A DNA stretch of 64,000 nt from Paraescarpia echinospica (GCA_020002185.1 CM034534.1:34705559-34769558); one strand, 5' to 3'. Shown: positions 11,992 to 23,696, counted from the first letter of the stretch. Made by a program: numbers and translations. The notes: generated by a model not told the origin, from the letters alone.

Positions 11992-13560
11992 TGAAATGTA
12001 TACAGAATTCCAAACTGTCCTTGACTCAATAATGAACTCTCACATACCAACAAAAATAGTATCAAAGCGTAACCACACACCGTGGATAAATAAGCGAATC
12101 AAACGACTACGCAAATGTAAACAAAGGGCTTTCGTCACTCTACTTGGAAATCAAGCCAGCTATGAATATGTTTGTAAGGCATATAAAACCACACAGAGAG
12201 AGACAAGAAATGCTCACAGAAGATATATATCATCCGTTTGTTCCGACTCACCAAAACGATTCTGGTCATGCATAAAAAGCCTTAAAGTTGATGTAGTTGG
12301 AAGAGCAACCTTAATGAAAGACAACAGGGTAGAATCAGACAACAGACTTAAAGCCGAAATCCTCAATAACCAACTTAAGTCAGTATTTACAAATAAAAAC
12401 ACCAACCTACCACATGAACCATATTCAAACATACCAGCTATGCCTGACATCGCCATCACAACAAAAAGGGTCGCCAAATTACGTAATGCCTTAAAACCAA
12501 ACAAATCAACAGGACACGATGAAGTGCAGCCAGAATCTTACAACTTGCCGCGAATGAACTAGCTCCAGCCCTCAGAATAATCTTCCAGAAATCAATTATC
12601 ACAGGAGAACTTTCCCTCTCTTGGTTACGTGCCAACGTCACTCCAATCTTCATGAAGGGAGACCGTTGCATCAAATTTCCATCTCCCTAACTTCAATATG
12701 TTTCAAACTCCTCGAACACATTACCTACTCTTATCCGACAGACAACACGGCTTCCGCAATAAACACTCCACAGAAACTCAGTTAATACTCACCATACACG
12801 ACCTAGCGAATTCCCTAAATAATAAATTCCAAGTTGACATGATAATAATGGACTTCTCAAAAGCATTCAACGTCGTTCCACATAACCACCTCTTAAATAA
12901 ATTAAGATATATGGCATCCTCAACGAAACACACGCCTGGATCTCTAAGAGAGTGGTGGTCGGTGGAGAACATTCCACCTGGACAAATGTTATATGAGGTG
13001 TATCGCAGACAGACAATATCCACTCCACAGTCCTTCTGTTTGCAGATGATTGTGTCCTCTTTAGAGAGATCAATAATCAATCTGACTCACAAGAACTGCA
13101 GAAAGGCCTAAATGAGTTAACAAAATGGGAGCACGACTGGCAGATGCAATTTAATCTCCCAAAAAAAAGCTTTGTGATGAGATTAACCCAAGCAAGAAAC
13201 GTAAAACATTTTAATTATATTCTAGGAAACACTACAGGAAACCGACAATGATCATCCCTATCTAGGAGTATGTATCACCAAAGATCTCACCTGGAACAAA
13301 CACATCCAACAGATTACAGCCTCAGCAAACCGTACCCTAGCATTTATCAGACGCAATCTCTACTCGTGCCCCCACAACATTAAAACTACTGCCTACACAA
13401 CCCTTGTCCTAGAATATTCATCATCCGTGTGGAACACCCACACCCAGGTCCTCATCAACAAAATAGAAATGGTCCAAAGACGGGCAGCTCGTTTTTGCCT
13501 TAACGACTATGCATCCAGAGAAACGGGATGCGTGTCAGAAATGTTTTAAAAATAAACAGC
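11951..13560 (+). pseudogene. LINE reverse transcriptase, frameshifted
   Basis: The frame 11951-12562 holds the linker and RT start (ALKPNKSTGHDEV). Further pieces give DRQHGFRNKHSTETQLI, MIIMDFSKAFNVVPHN (motif A) and, in another frame near 13035-13150, FADDCVLF as the catalytic box. A thumb-like part (MVQRRAARFCLNDY) follows at 13470-13520. Frame changes near 12560, 12700, 12950 and 13230 show decay. Confidence 0.85.
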
Positions 13561-13859
13561 CTGTGCAATGCCTATCACGACAGCTAAATAGCAAAGCATT
13601 CAACACTATCCACACCAGCAAGAACTGTTATAAATTTTCCTATTTCCCCCCGGACAATAAAATATTGGAATTCCCTACCAGATGCAATAGTCAACATTAC
13701 AGAGCCACAGAAATTCAGACAAACCTTAATACACGACTAATATAACCTAGCATGCGCACCCAACCCTGACCGTATGACTCCTAGGGAGTGTTGGCCAGTA
13801 CTCAACCAAGACTGTGCCAGTGTCACGTACTATCAGCACTTGCTCGCGCAACATCGGGT

Positions 13860-14361
13860 TGATTCACCGTTACCTCACTGAACCGACAGCGGAACGAGTA
13901 GTCAATGCCATGATTACATCCCGGTTGGACTACTGCAACTCTCTACTGTTCGCAAATTAATAACATCGGTCGATTGCAACGACTCCAGAATGCCACCAAT
14001 CGCCTCATTAATCGACAGGCTCGTTGTGAAAGTGCGACCCCAATTCTTCGCCATCTGCACTGGCTACCTATTCTACAGAGCATTACATTCATGATCGCTG
14101 TTCAAGGCGCTGCACGAAGACCTCTCGCCTGTCTTCATGCGAAACCTCGTGCGTGTCTATATACCAGCCAGGCGTCTTCGGTCTGCTGACTCCAACGCTC
14201 TAGATTTCCCGAGAACACGCAGCAGAGCCGGTGACTGTACATTTGCTCACGCAGCGGCAGCAGTGTGGAACGCTCTGCCGTCAAGTGTTATCAGCAAAGA
14301 ATCACTGGACTCATTTAAATCTGTGTTGAAGACTCACCTGTTCACTGCAGCGTATATGTAA
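13860..14361 (+). pseudogene. Second LINE 3' end (CR1/L2-like RT tail)
   Basis: Pieces in three frames read AMITSRLDYCNSLLF, RLQNATNRLINRQ, ILRHLHWLPI, and RRLRSADSNALDFPRTRSR to FKSVLKTHLF. This is the typical extreme C-terminus of CR1/L2-like reverse transcriptases. The frame ends with TAA at about 14361. Upstream domains are absent, as in a 5'-truncated LINE copy. Confidence 0.8.
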
Positions 14362-15517
14362 CTCGGACGATTACCAACACTGTTTTACCATAGCTGATTG
14401 ATGTTTATCCTTTATTTAATTATTTGTCATATACATTTGGGCCTAATTTATTTATGTTTACATTAATCTTTATTAAAGTTTATTTATTAAAATAATTATA
14501 ATATGATCTTAACTATTTAAATTTTATGATATTTTATATCACATTCCTTTTCTACTTCTACTATATTTATTGTCTTGATTACTATTATTATTAGTTCATT
14601 TTTTCTATGATATAACAACTATTGTTTTTAGTCAAAGGCATTGTTTTTAACATACATTTGTATATCATTGTAAAGCGGCGTGAACAACGCTGGTTCCTGC
14701 GATTGTTATATTACGTTTTACGTATTACGTGCACTTTACGTTTTACGTTCCGAACAACCGATTTACCCCCATAAAAGGTGACAATCTTGACATATATGGG
14801 TTATTTTGAAAATATATAGGTATATTGTAAAGATCGTAGATTAATCCCTGAAAGTTTGGCGTTCGAGGTTCAAGATGTCGAAGAGGAAAACGCTAACATA
14901 CCCGCATACACAAGCTCGATTATAAGTAGATAACACTTTTGCGAATTACACACAGCTGTCAGTGTACACACTAGACGGTGGTGTAGTAGTACACGTAGTC
15001 GGCAAAACCGCGAGGCGCGTACGATTATTTGCGTTACTACGCCACCATAAAGTACGGTTACAGCGGATTGCAAATCGCAAAAGACATTTTGATATTTATG
15101 TCGCACTCTTAATGAGTTTACCAAATTCATATTTGTGGCATGTGTTCTGAGTTGCCGCCGTCGGTTGTTATACAGTTATGAGACAATCGAAACGTTCGTC
15201 TACCGTTGTGTAGGGATGACGTAAACAATAGTTTCGTCGTCATCACATGCGTCATTTTGAACGCAATGACCGCGTCGTGACGTAATCTTTCAAACGTATC
15301 TTTGTCCTTTTTGTGACACGGCTTCCAAGCTTGTGTATAATACTCTAAATGGTGCCAATTATTGCTTTATTCACAGGTATAATTTGCTCTTAGGTCTCCA
15401 CATACGGTTATTTATCCTAAGTAACCCAATAATTTGATTACCGTTCAATGTTGCAATCCAATCATGCTTCTTTCTTTTATTGTAATACTTGGCTAATGCT
15501 GTCCTAATCTTCTGTAG
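14362..15517. other. AT-rich non-coding region, then intron upstream of the GPCR exon
   Basis: No protein or RNA gene is evident. A short cluster repeating TACGTTTTACG lies at about 14705-14750. The last part ends in a polypyrimidine stretch and TAG at 15515-15517, so at least the end is likely intron. Confidence 0.5.
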
Positions 15518-15799
15518 GCCGAACAACCGTCAGCCAGCTACAACGTCATGAAAGCTCATCTCAAATCGACAAAGATCATGTGTATCGTCCTTGGAGCGTT
15601 CTACGTTTGCTGGTTGCCGTACATCGCTATGTCAGGCGTCGTGGCATCGCAAGGACCAAACGTATCCGAGCTGTTACAAGAATTCAAACGTGCCACAGCC
15701 CTCCTCGTGCTCATCAACTCAGGAGTCAACCCGTGTATATACGCGTGGCGTAATGCTGAATTCAAGAAAGCTTACAAAAAAGTGTTGCGATTTGCTTAG
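15518..15799 (+). CDS. Rhodopsin-family GPCR, last exon (TM6-TM7 and tail)
   Basis: An acceptor-like sequence (pyrimidine run then TCTGTAG) precedes an open frame that ends with TAG at 15797-15799. The 93 codons give TM6 with the motif FYVCWLPY, an extracellular loop, and TM7 with NSGVNPCIYAW, the NPxxY signature with isoleucine before tyrosine, followed by helix 8 (RNAEFKKAYKKVLRF) and a very short tail. Class A GPCRs signal through G proteins at the plasma membrane. The ligand cannot be told from this exon; amine, melanocortin-like and related groups are possible. Upstream exons are not visible in the window. This is the only clear host gene piece. Confidence 0.8.
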   Translation, partial: AEQPSASYNVMKAHLKSTKIMCIVLGAFYVCWLPYIAMSGVVASQGPNVSELLQEFKRATALLVLINSGVNPCIYAWRNAEFKKAYKKVLRFA

Positions 15800-17822
15800 C
15801 GTATAAGCGTTTGAGCAAGTTCATCAAGATTGCCTTCAACCTGGGCAACACATTTAGAACGGGAATTTGGCCGGAACATTTCTGGTGTGTTCGTTTATGT
15901 TGCACTGCGTTCTCATTTTGGAGCATTGGAATTGTTCTGCAGGAATCATGTTGAACCTTGGGCAAATTGTATGTAGCTCGATTTTCTTCGGCAGAACCGA
16001 AGATGATGATTTCTGTTTTTAGTCATTCAGGTTTAAGAAGGGTATGCTCATCCACGGTCTGATCTCCGTCATTCTCCGTTTAATCAACGCTGGAGTGCTA
16101 TGTTAGTCTCTTGACACTGTCACAAAATCGAGTGTAAGTATTAATAAATTAATAAATTGGCGGTACCCGATTTGACATAGCAAGTTATAGGTTCAGGTGC
16201 ACTAGGAACCGGAGTGAATGAGAGACATAACGTGACATCAGATATGTATGTACGAGAAGCCAACTGGCATTCCCATTTAATACATCAACAATAAACAAAA
16301 GCGGTTCAGTGATAGTTGGCTAACCGTTACTCTGCTATGACATTATATTTATAACACCATACATTGTACTCGACGAGTATGCATCCAAATACGAAATTAC
16401 ATGGGAGACAATTTAAACAGCTGGTCACTTACATGAAGACGGGTATACACCGTTGTAAAGTCTATGAACTGTAACCAATGAATGTCTCGTGATGTGTGAA
16501 TGTCAACGTTCGCATCGGTCGCGTTCGGCGAGATGTCAGGACGAAGTCGAAAGTCGCTCGGCGTTCGGCGAACGAATTCACGTAGATGAAAGCAGGCGAC
16601 TCGGGCGATCAAGTAGACGGTAGATTTGCTTTGTCGATCCCAAGCGAATCACCAGGCGACAACACGGAAACGATGTCACGACTTCGGTGTTGTCGAGAAG
16701 GTCTGTCACGGAGTCTGTGTTACGACAGCTAGCAGACGAAACGGTGGTGGCCTTGCATTCGAAGATCACATCAAAACGGAACTGCAGTCGGTTATCGCTC
16801 AGTCTTCTACAACGCGTGAGAAGTGCAGCGTCCCACAACTAATCAGTATTTTCTACAGGCGTTGGGCGGACACACGTTTCAGCCCAATTCCTGGAGACGA
16901 GAGTGCAACACTTTCTTCTGCTCAAATGTTCGTCTGGCCACGAATGGCCGTCCGGCCCTTATATAGCTTCACGACCGGAAGTTAATCTGACCAATTACAA
17001 CACTTAATACAAATTAAAGCGCTTCAAAAACTGGCTCCCGAAACCATTCACACTTCGAAGCAATCCATTCAACTCGCTGAGTTTAAAATAGATTTTGCGA
17101 GCTAAACGTATGGCTATATAAGTGCTCATTCAATCTTTAACTTACGTGAATTACTTACATAATTAATATCACTGGATTCCCTGTATCGATCCGGATACCA
17201 CAATATTCATCGTACATTCCAACTCTCATGAATTAATCCATAATTTTAATAAAACACGCACTCTATTCATAAGCTACGTGTGACCCTACTGTTTTTCACA
17301 CCTACATTTCTGTAAACAACTTTTATAAGTTCATAATATAATCTTTTTATAACCACAACATAAGTAGTTTGACAGATCACCATATTACCAGTCATGTTAA
17401 ATAATTTCTACAAGTACCAAATTTGGTATACCTAACCGTAGAATTAGTGGTGTATGCTACAAATGAAATTAATTAAATCTGACTCGTATACCTCCGCGAC
17501 AATACATACCAGAGATGGCAGCACCATCCCATCAACAATACTTGTATACAAAACCACTGTTCTAAAGCCTGATTAAATTCTATACAAACCACTTTGTGAC
17601 AGACACTGTCAGTGTATCAAGACCCACACTGACGCTGCTTGCCTAAATAAAACAACACGGATGGAGACGGCTCACGATCGCAGCGTGCGGCTATCCGTCA
17701 AGCAGCCGTCAGTGCTGAAGCAGCAACGGCAGCCGATGCAGAACGCAGAAGACAGCGACGTCACCAGCAAGTGAGCACACTAGCTGCCCCAACAGGACAG
17801 CTGCCAACATTCGTGCAACGAC
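15800..17822. other. Host non-coding DNA up to Polinton 1
   Basis: No supported gene. A 119-codon open frame at 16626-16985 has no recognisable domain. At 17660-17822 a frame rich in Ala, Arg and Gln (AADAERRRQRRHQQ) stops exactly at the Polinton insertion. It may be part of an interrupted older repeat, possibly Helitron-like, but this is weak. Confidence 0.4.
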
Positions 17823-18196
17823 AGTAGTACAGAGGGGCTCGACAACACCGTCCAGGAATAAAAGATCAAAGGACATCAAAGGGTTTTGGATCAGTCATTC
17901 CAAACGGATTCCTACTTATAAAAAAGAAATTATGAATGACCTGTCATAAAAATCTACTTATATAAAATCTCTTATCTTAATTGCTTGCTGATATCCTACT
18001 TATAAAAAAGTATAAAAAACACGTTGATTAATAGCCGGTTGACCCCTTTTTTATAGTTGCCGCGGGTTCATGTAAGTGTATAGTTGTATAGTGCTGACCT
18101 CTATTGACGTAAATGTGTATATTGGTACATAGTGCTGGCCTCTAGTAGTTATGACACTTATGTGTAAGGTTATAAAAATAGTGGTTATGCGTGAGG
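17823..18196 (+). repeat. Polinton 1 left terminal inverted repeat
   Basis: It mirrors 32383-32808, with about 50 bp of indels. It contains repeated TACTTATAAAAAA blocks, which also occur in the element 2 termini. Confidence 0.85.
18171..18180 (+). promoter_or_regulatory. TATA box of the left-end plus-strand unit
   Basis: TATAAAAATA lies about 95 bases before the first recognisable codons of the NADAR remnant and at the inner edge of the terminal repeat. Confidence 0.45.
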
Positions 18197-18263
18197 TGTA
18201 GTCAGTCTTATAATAACAGTAACGTCTCTAGATCAGTGGTATAGATAACGTTAAGCGGAAATA

Positions 18264-18645
18264 GAGCCTATACGTTTCGGTGGTTCGTCGTCGTTCCTGT
18301 CGAATTTTTATCCGTGACGAGTCACGGCGTACGGTCGGGGTTTCAGATCCGTCGAGCACCCTTATCAGTTTACAAAAGCAATGTTTAATGAAGACGAAGA
18401 AAACGCGGAGTACATCAAACAGTCGTGGTCGGCGTATATAGCGAAGCGACGGAATCAGGAAAACGGGAGCCGAATGGGATGCCGTTAGGGTCGAGTGTAT
18501 GAAGGCGCTGTTGATAAGTAAGTTCGGAGCGTCGAAAAAGTTGAAAGACGCCCTATTGGCTACCGGGGACGCCGAATTGGTGGAGTGGGTACTGTCAAAA
18601 GAATAATTTTGGAGTGGCGCCCACGGGAATAAAGAGGGTCAAAAT
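18264..18645 (+). pseudogene. NADAR-domain protein (YbiA-like), broken
   Basis: The frame reads FGGSSSFLSNFYP, then a TGA, then GRGFRSVEHPYQF. After a frameshift near 18470 it gives ECMKALLISKF, LLATGDAELVEWV and, after a TAA, FWSGAHGN. These are the ordered signatures of the NADAR fold (FLSNF, EHxYQ, KF, ATGDxELVE, FWG). NADAR enzymes remove ADP-ribose from guanine in DNA or act on NAD-derived metabolites. The intact-looking counterpart order is seen in element 2 at 38707-39159. The start codon is lost, and a deletion joins its C-terminus to the next gene. Confidence 0.8.
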
Positions 18646-19266
18646 ATGCTCGGTTCCACGACCACGTCGCGTGTGATGAATAGCCTGGACAGCGACATGA
18701 AGAACGTTCTAGACCGCGCGGATTTATCCGAGCGAGAGAAGGTGGCGTCATACAATCAACTGCTGAGTCGCTACAATAGGATGGAGGCGTCTCGGGCGGA
18801 GCATCCGGTACGCATGTCCGTGGTGAAAGGGGTGACCGAGGAGGGCCAGCCGCCGCCGGCGCCAATGCCGCCGTAGACGGCACTGAGCGGTATAGAGCGC
18901 GAGATCGTGGAAAGCATGCCGAAAACTCTGAAAGGGAAAGCCCACCTCCTGATCGAGAAAGTGAAAACCGACCCGTTGTGTCGATGGAACGACAGCGGCG
19001 AGTTCGTGTACGACGGTAAACCGATCGCGGGAAGTAACATGGTCGATCTCGTGAACGACCTTATGCGAAAAAAGAAGAAGGCGCTACCGCCGGTTGGATG
19101 GGAAGCGTTCGGGGACCGGATGAGGCGACTGAACGTCCCTATGGAGCTCCACGGTAACCTCCGGCATCAAGCGTACATACAGCAGCAGCAGCAGGCGTCG
19201 AAATGGTCGGGTAAATGTCGTCGCGCTAAGTCTCTACAGCGCGAGTGGGAGGATAGTAGAGGTTGA
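18646..19266 (+). pseudogene. Polinton conserved WND-motif protein, one nonsense codon, 5' deleted
   Basis: One frame with a single TAG (18874-18876) corresponds to the 258-residue protein of element 2. The signatures are SDMKNVLDRADLSEREKVAS, a Pro-rich linker, RWNDSGEFVYDGKPIAGSNM and VDLVNDLMR. I recognise this WND..YDG..GSN.VDLVND segment from many Polinton-bearing animal genomes; its function is unknown. The first residues derive from the NADAR gene because of a deletion that also removed the ATPase. It ends just before the small membrane protein gene. Confidence 0.75.
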
Positions 19267-19292
19267 AACGCCCGAGCCGCTCACAAGCTAGT

Positions 19293-19544
19293 ATGTTCCC
19301 TCGAAGGTCGGTAGTCGTCGTCGGCCTCGCCGTAGTCGCAGCGGCTTTCGCTTTATATATCTGTATATTATTTTTCGTAAATCGATCGGACTCGCCGCCG
19401 CCATCGTCATGGTGTCCCGGCGGACTCGTGGTACGCAACGAAAGCACCGCCGCCCTCAACGGGACCGCCTGTAGCGCGCCTACTTCGACCCGAAACAGGC
19501 GGGCAGCTACGGCGGCGTCGACGCGTTGCACCGGGCGACTGTAG
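19293..19544 (+). CDS. Small single-pass membrane protein (83 aa)
   Basis: From the ATG at 19293 the product has a basic N-terminus (FPRRS), one strongly hydrophobic segment (about residues 7-28), then a short ectodomain-like part with SWCPGGLVVRNES. The element 2 counterpart (41075-41260) has the same order with SWCPGGVVVQNES. Conservation of this motif across two diverged elements argues that it is a real gene. Its 3' part overlaps the integrase N-terminal codons in another frame. A role in the virion membrane or in lysis is only a guess. Confidence 0.6.
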   Translation: MFPRRSVVVVGLAVVAAAFALYICILFFVNRSDSPPPSSWCPGGLVVRNESTAALNGTACSAPTSTRNRRAATAASTRCTGRL

Positions 19545-20524
19545 TACCCAAACCGATCGTCAAGCAGTGGCTATCGGAACAGGACGCCTATACGCTTCAC
19601 AAACCGGTCAAACGACGTTTCAAACGACGTTGCGTTATCGTAGGCGGTCGAAACCAGCAGTGGCAAGCCGATCTCGTCGAAGTAGCTAAACTGAAAAAGT
19701 ACAACAACGGTATAACGTTCCTATTGACGGTCATTGATGTCTTTTCGAAGAGGGCGTGGTGCGTCCCTTTGAAGAGTAAAGCCGGTCCGGCGCTCGTTAC
19801 GGCCTTCGAGAGCCTGCTGCAGCAGCAGGAGCAACCGCCGAACGCACTGCAGACCGACAAGGGGACGGAGTTTCTCAACAGACACTTTCAGAAACTTTTG
19901 ACGGAACACGGCGTCCACCATTTCGTGACGCACAACGAGAAGACAAAAGCGAGTGTCGTGGAAAGATTCAATCGGACGCTAAAGCCCCGCATGTGGAGGT
20001 ACTTCACGAAGCATCAGACGCTGAGATACGTTGAGCCGTTGCCGGACTTCATGCGGTCGTACAACAACACCTACCATCGAAGCATCGGTAGGACGCCGGC
20101 GAATGTCAACGCCGCGAACCAGGAGAGTGTATGGCAGCGGTTGTACGCCGGCGAGGGTCGAGGAGTCAAGCCGAAACTGCGAGAGGGAGATCGCGTACGC
20201 ATCAGCAAGGCTAAGGGTCGGTTCAAGAAAGGGTACATGGCTAACTGGAGCGAAGAGCTCTTCACCGTCGTAGAAACGCACCCGTCCGACCCTCCCGTTT
20301 ACCGATTGAGGAACGACGCCGGAACGGTACTAGACGGCACCTTCTACGAACCGGAGCTGCAATGAGTAACCGTCCCGAAGGATAAACTGTATCGCGTGGA
20401 GGCTGTTCTACAGCGTCGGTGACGTAAGGGAGGCGGTGCGGAGGTGCTCGTGAAATGGGGCGGTTATCCGGCTTCCTTCAACAGCTGGATCGACGCCAAG
20501 GCGCTCGTGTACTATAAAGGGTAG
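19475..20524 (+). pseudogene. INT: Polinton integrase with chromodomain, nonsense mutations
   Basis: The frame opens after a TAG at 19472-19474 with AYFDPK and SYGGVDALHRA, the Polinton integrase N-terminal signature. The catalytic residues are present: Asp in WQADLVEV, Asp in LQTDKGTEFLN and Glu in ASVVERFNR. The chromodomain-like tail (LYRVEAVL and EVLVKWGGYP) is separated by a TGA at 20363-20365 and another near 20420. Retroviral-type integrases insert Polinton DNA with 6-bp duplications, matching the flanks. The enzyme would be truncated before the chromodomain. Confidence 0.9.
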
Positions 20525-20645
20525 ACGCACCGCCTCGGTAGTCATGCGGCGTTGGACGGGTGCGTGCGACTGTAACGCGTCGTACTTTCTCGCGCGCCTA
20601 TAATAAAAGGAGGATGTTGTGTCGTCAGTCGGCAGTCGTGCGACG

Positions 20646-20990
20646 ATGATCGACGAGGTGACAACGACAGTCGCCGATGACCGACGAGGTGACAACGACC
20701 GCCACCGCCGCCGAAGATACCGCCGCACCACCGTTGTCGATGCGACCCATGCTACCGACGACAACCACGAAGTCCGCGAACACGTTCTATGGCGTTTCTG
20801 CGGCAACGAATGCCCTAAAGCCGAAATCATCTTCCTGTGTTAGATCGTCGTCCTGTACACGGTTATCGTGGTCAGTATATACAATCTAACGTGCGGCCAC
20901 GGCGACTCCAACCTGTGGACGGCGCTGCTAAGTAGCTGTCTCGGTTACGTACTACCGAGTACGTCTATGAAACGCAATGGCGTCGTCTGA
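20646..20990 (+). pseudogene. Polinton conserved membrane protein 2, one nonsense codon
   Basis: From the ATG at 20646 the frame gives a hydrophilic Asp/Arg-rich part, CGNECPKAE, then a hydrophobic segment interrupted by TAG at 20841-20843, and then SNLWTALLSSCLGYVLPS. The last motif is strongly conserved in Polinton-type elements. It ends at TGA 20988-20990 and overlaps the penton start at 20977. Its counterpart in element 2 is 42433-42783. Confidence 0.7.
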
Positions 20991-21510
20991 CTTTTATCTG
21001 ACGTTACCGAGCAATGCCTCTATCGTCGGGTGTCGAATTTAGCATACCGTCTCGGAGCTACCTGAAGAGCATACTGGGCTTCGAATCGACCATTATCGCG
21101 AGTTCCGACGCGCCGGGGGCGACGACGACGACTTCTTCATCGGGCGGCGACTCCGTCACCAGCGGCGTCGTCATCAGCACCATGCCCGCCGCGTATTCCT
21201 TCGAGTACGAGGGGAAATATACGGTGGACATGCATCGGGGACTCGTCACCATGTACGTGTACACGGACATCGTGGAACCGCGCATCGTCGGTGACATTTT
21301 GGCCCCGCTCCTCCGAACCATTCCCGTCTACGGTACGAACGGGCTCACTATATCGAACTATATCGCGTCTAATACGTACCCCTTCTACGGAAACAGTTCG
21401 AATCGATCGAGATAGATATAAGAGACGACATCGGTCAACCGATACCATTCGAACAGGGGAAACTCGTGTTGACGCTTCACATCAGACGCTGCAAATCTAA
21501 ACTGTTTTGA
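20977..21510 (+). pseudogene. Penton/minor capsid protein, internal deletion and frameshift
   Basis: It begins SSDFYLTLPSNAS as in element 2, then loses about 390 bases and continues with GVEFSIP in another frame, YVYTDIVEPRIVGD and LAPLLR. A further frameshift near 21400 precedes DIRDDIGQPIPFEQGK and the end at TGA 21508-21510. Polinton minor capsid proteins of this type are predicted single-jelly-roll pentons. Not functional as it stands. Confidence 0.8.
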
Positions 21511-21953
21511 TGGCAGCGATGGCCGGCCGCAACGTGTACGAGGACAACTACACTCAACAGGTCGGCGGTAACCTACCGGTCTTCGTCTGTGGTAGAGTAC
21601 AGCGGGGTCACGGCTTGGGCAATCTCTTCGGGAGTCTGTTTCGAAGCACCATGCCTCTTATCAAGAGAGGGACCTTGGCGCTGGGAAAACGTGCTCTCAA
21701 TAAGAGCGTGCGTGTGGCGCGGGACGTCGTCGCCGGCGAAAATTTGAAACAGTCAGTAAAACGACGCGCGAAGGAGGTAGGCGCCGACCTTCTCGACGGA
21801 CTGTTGAAAACGCAGCAGGCACTGCCGCCGCCAAAAAAGCGACGACGACAACGAAAAGCGATCGATATAAAACCGCCGGGTAAACCGTCAACGCCCAGTA
21901 AGAAGAAACGTCGTCGAAAGGAACAGACGTCGAGTGACATATTCACCAACTAG
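21510..21953 (+). CDS. Core/minor virion protein (147 aa), intact
   Basis: The ATG at 21510 overlaps the penton stop as TGATG. The product has a N-terminal part with QVGGNLPVFVCGRVQRGHG, a Gly/Phe segment (GLGNLFGSLFRSTMPLIKRG), an amphipathic helical middle (VARDVVAGENLKQSVK) and a Lys/Arg-rich tail ending DIFTN. Polintons and adintoviruses carry such a basic protein beside the major capsid gene, likened to adenovirus core or pVI/pX-type proteins. It is one of the few intact frames in this element. Confidence 0.7.
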   Translation: MAAMAGRNVYEDNYTQQVGGNLPVFVCGRVQRGHGLGNLFGSLFRSTMPLIKRGTLALGKRALNKSVRVARDVVAGENLKQSVKRRAKEVGADLLDGLLKTQQALPPPKKRRRQRKAIDIKPPGKPSTPSKKKRRRKEQTSSDIFTN

Positions 21954-21954
21954 A

Positions 21955-23230
21955 ATGGCGTTCGTGCATCGACAGTCGTGCGAGGGCCTAAAGAGCGAAA
22001 TGGACCTGTTCAGCGTCCCGATGACGCAGACGAGCATCGAGATCAGTGGATCGATCACCAGCCGCTGACGGCCCTCGACGCGGGCGGCCCTATCGATTTC
22101 CTCGTCCCGGGATCGGGAGACCACTATATGGACCTGGCGAGCGTTAGACTGTACGCGCGAGTCAAAGTGGTGAGGGGGACGGTACCGATCACGTAGACGG
22201 CAGCGTCGTGGCCCCGGTAAACAGTTTTCTACATTCACTGTTCAGTCAAGTCGACGTGTCGTTAAACGGCACGCTCGTGACGCCGTCGACCAATACGTAT
22301 CCGTACCGGGCCTATATCGAAACCTTGCTGAGTTACGGTGCCGACTCCAAAAAGACGCAGCTCGGGGGCAGTCTCTGGTACAAGGATACCCCAGGGTACG
22401 TGGAAGCGACCGCGAATGCTAACAACGGGTAAGCGCAGCGGCGCCTCTTCAAACGGACCAGTCGCGAGGTGGACCTGTTGGGACGCCTGCACGCCGACGT
22501 GTTCATGCAAGACCGGTACCTACTGAACGGCGTCGACGTAAAGATCCGTCTGGTGCGAAGCAAGGACGCCTTTGCGCTCCTTGGAGTGGTCGTCGATCCG
22601 GGGTTCAAAATCGTGTTGCTGGAGACCATCCTGCAAGTGCGAAAAGCTAAGGTGAATCCGGCCGTCCAGCTCGGTCACATTAAAGCGTTGACGAAGGGGA
22701 CGGCCATGTACCCGCTACGTCGAGTCGACTGCAAGGTGTTCTCGATACCGCAGGGCACGATATCTCATACTCACGAGAACGTCTACCTGGGCGTCCTCCC
22801 GAAACGCGTGTTCATATGCCTGTTCGACAACGACGCCTATAACGGTGCCTACGATAAAAACCCATTTAACGCGAAGCACCACGACATAAACTTCCTCGCC
22901 CTCTACGTCGACGGACGCCAGGTGCCGAGCAAGCCGCTGCAGCCGAACTTCGCGGGTCTACGTTACGTCCGAAGCTATATGAAATTCTTCGGGGCGACGG
23001 GGAAGGCGTACGAAGACGACGGTAACGACTTGTCGCGCAAGGACTTCGTCTTCGATCTGTCGCCCGACTGTTGCGACGGGAATCATTTCAACGTCGTGCG
23101 TAAGGGGAACCTGCGCGTGGAGATACACTTCGCAGCGGCGCTGGACCGGACGGTGAACGTCGTCGTGTACGGGGAGTTCGAGACGGTGCTCGAGATCGAC
23201 AGGAACAGGAACGTCGTGTACAACTACTGA
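21955..23230 (+). pseudogene. MCP: Major capsid protein (double jelly-roll), frameshifted
   Basis: Three frames in order cover the whole protein: 21955-22060, 21978-22196, then 22208-23230 with TAA at 22430-22432. Signatures shared with element 2 include VSLNGTLVTPSTNTY, LLSYGAD, RRVDCKVFSI, SHTHENVYLG, VDGRQVPSKPLQP and the end EIDRNRNVVYNY. This is the Polinton major capsid family (F54H12.2-like), predicted to build the icosahedral shell. A few bases are lost near 22050, and a second shift lies near 22190. It is followed after two bases by the protease start. Confidence 0.85.
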
Positions 23231-23232
23231 GC

Positions 23233-23665
23233 ATGGACACGTTTCAGCTAATGCGCCGCCTGGAGCTCGACGCGTTCACTAAAAACGTCGTCATCGGTGT
23301 CCTGCCTAAAGACGAGCTACCAAAAAGACGGCTCACCGCTTACCCGACGTCCTTCGTGTGCAACACCGACGACGGTGACGAACCAGGGGAACAATGGGTG
23401 GCCGTCTACGTGGACGCCGACCGACGAGGCTACTGCTTCGACTCGTACGGACTGCCACCGCTACACGCCGACTTCCTCGCCTTCCTTCGCCGAAACTGCG
23501 ACTATTGGACGTACAACGACAAGAGACTGCAGAGCGGGGTACCTAACATATGCGGACAATATTGCTTCGCCTACCTGCGTTGTTGTTGTTGTTCACTCTT
23601 TATTATTATTTCCTACTTACCTACCTACCTACCTACATACATACATACATACATACATACATACA

Positions 23666-23696
<31 letters not shown>

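Larger units (their letters stand above)
10790..13760 (+). mobile_element. Jockey/CR1-group LINE, full domain set but decayed
   Basis: In order on the plus strand are a PHD-like zinc finger, an APE-type endonuclease, a reverse transcriptase and a C-terminal tail ending near 13740. Stops and frameshifts occur in every domain. There is no LTR. The 5' end is uncertain. The PHD-endonuclease-RT arrangement is known from CR1/L2-like LINEs. Confidence 0.8.

Noticed and set aside
16626..16985. 119-codon frame in host DNA
   Set aside because: No domain, no neighbouring exons, and no conserved motif; could be chance.
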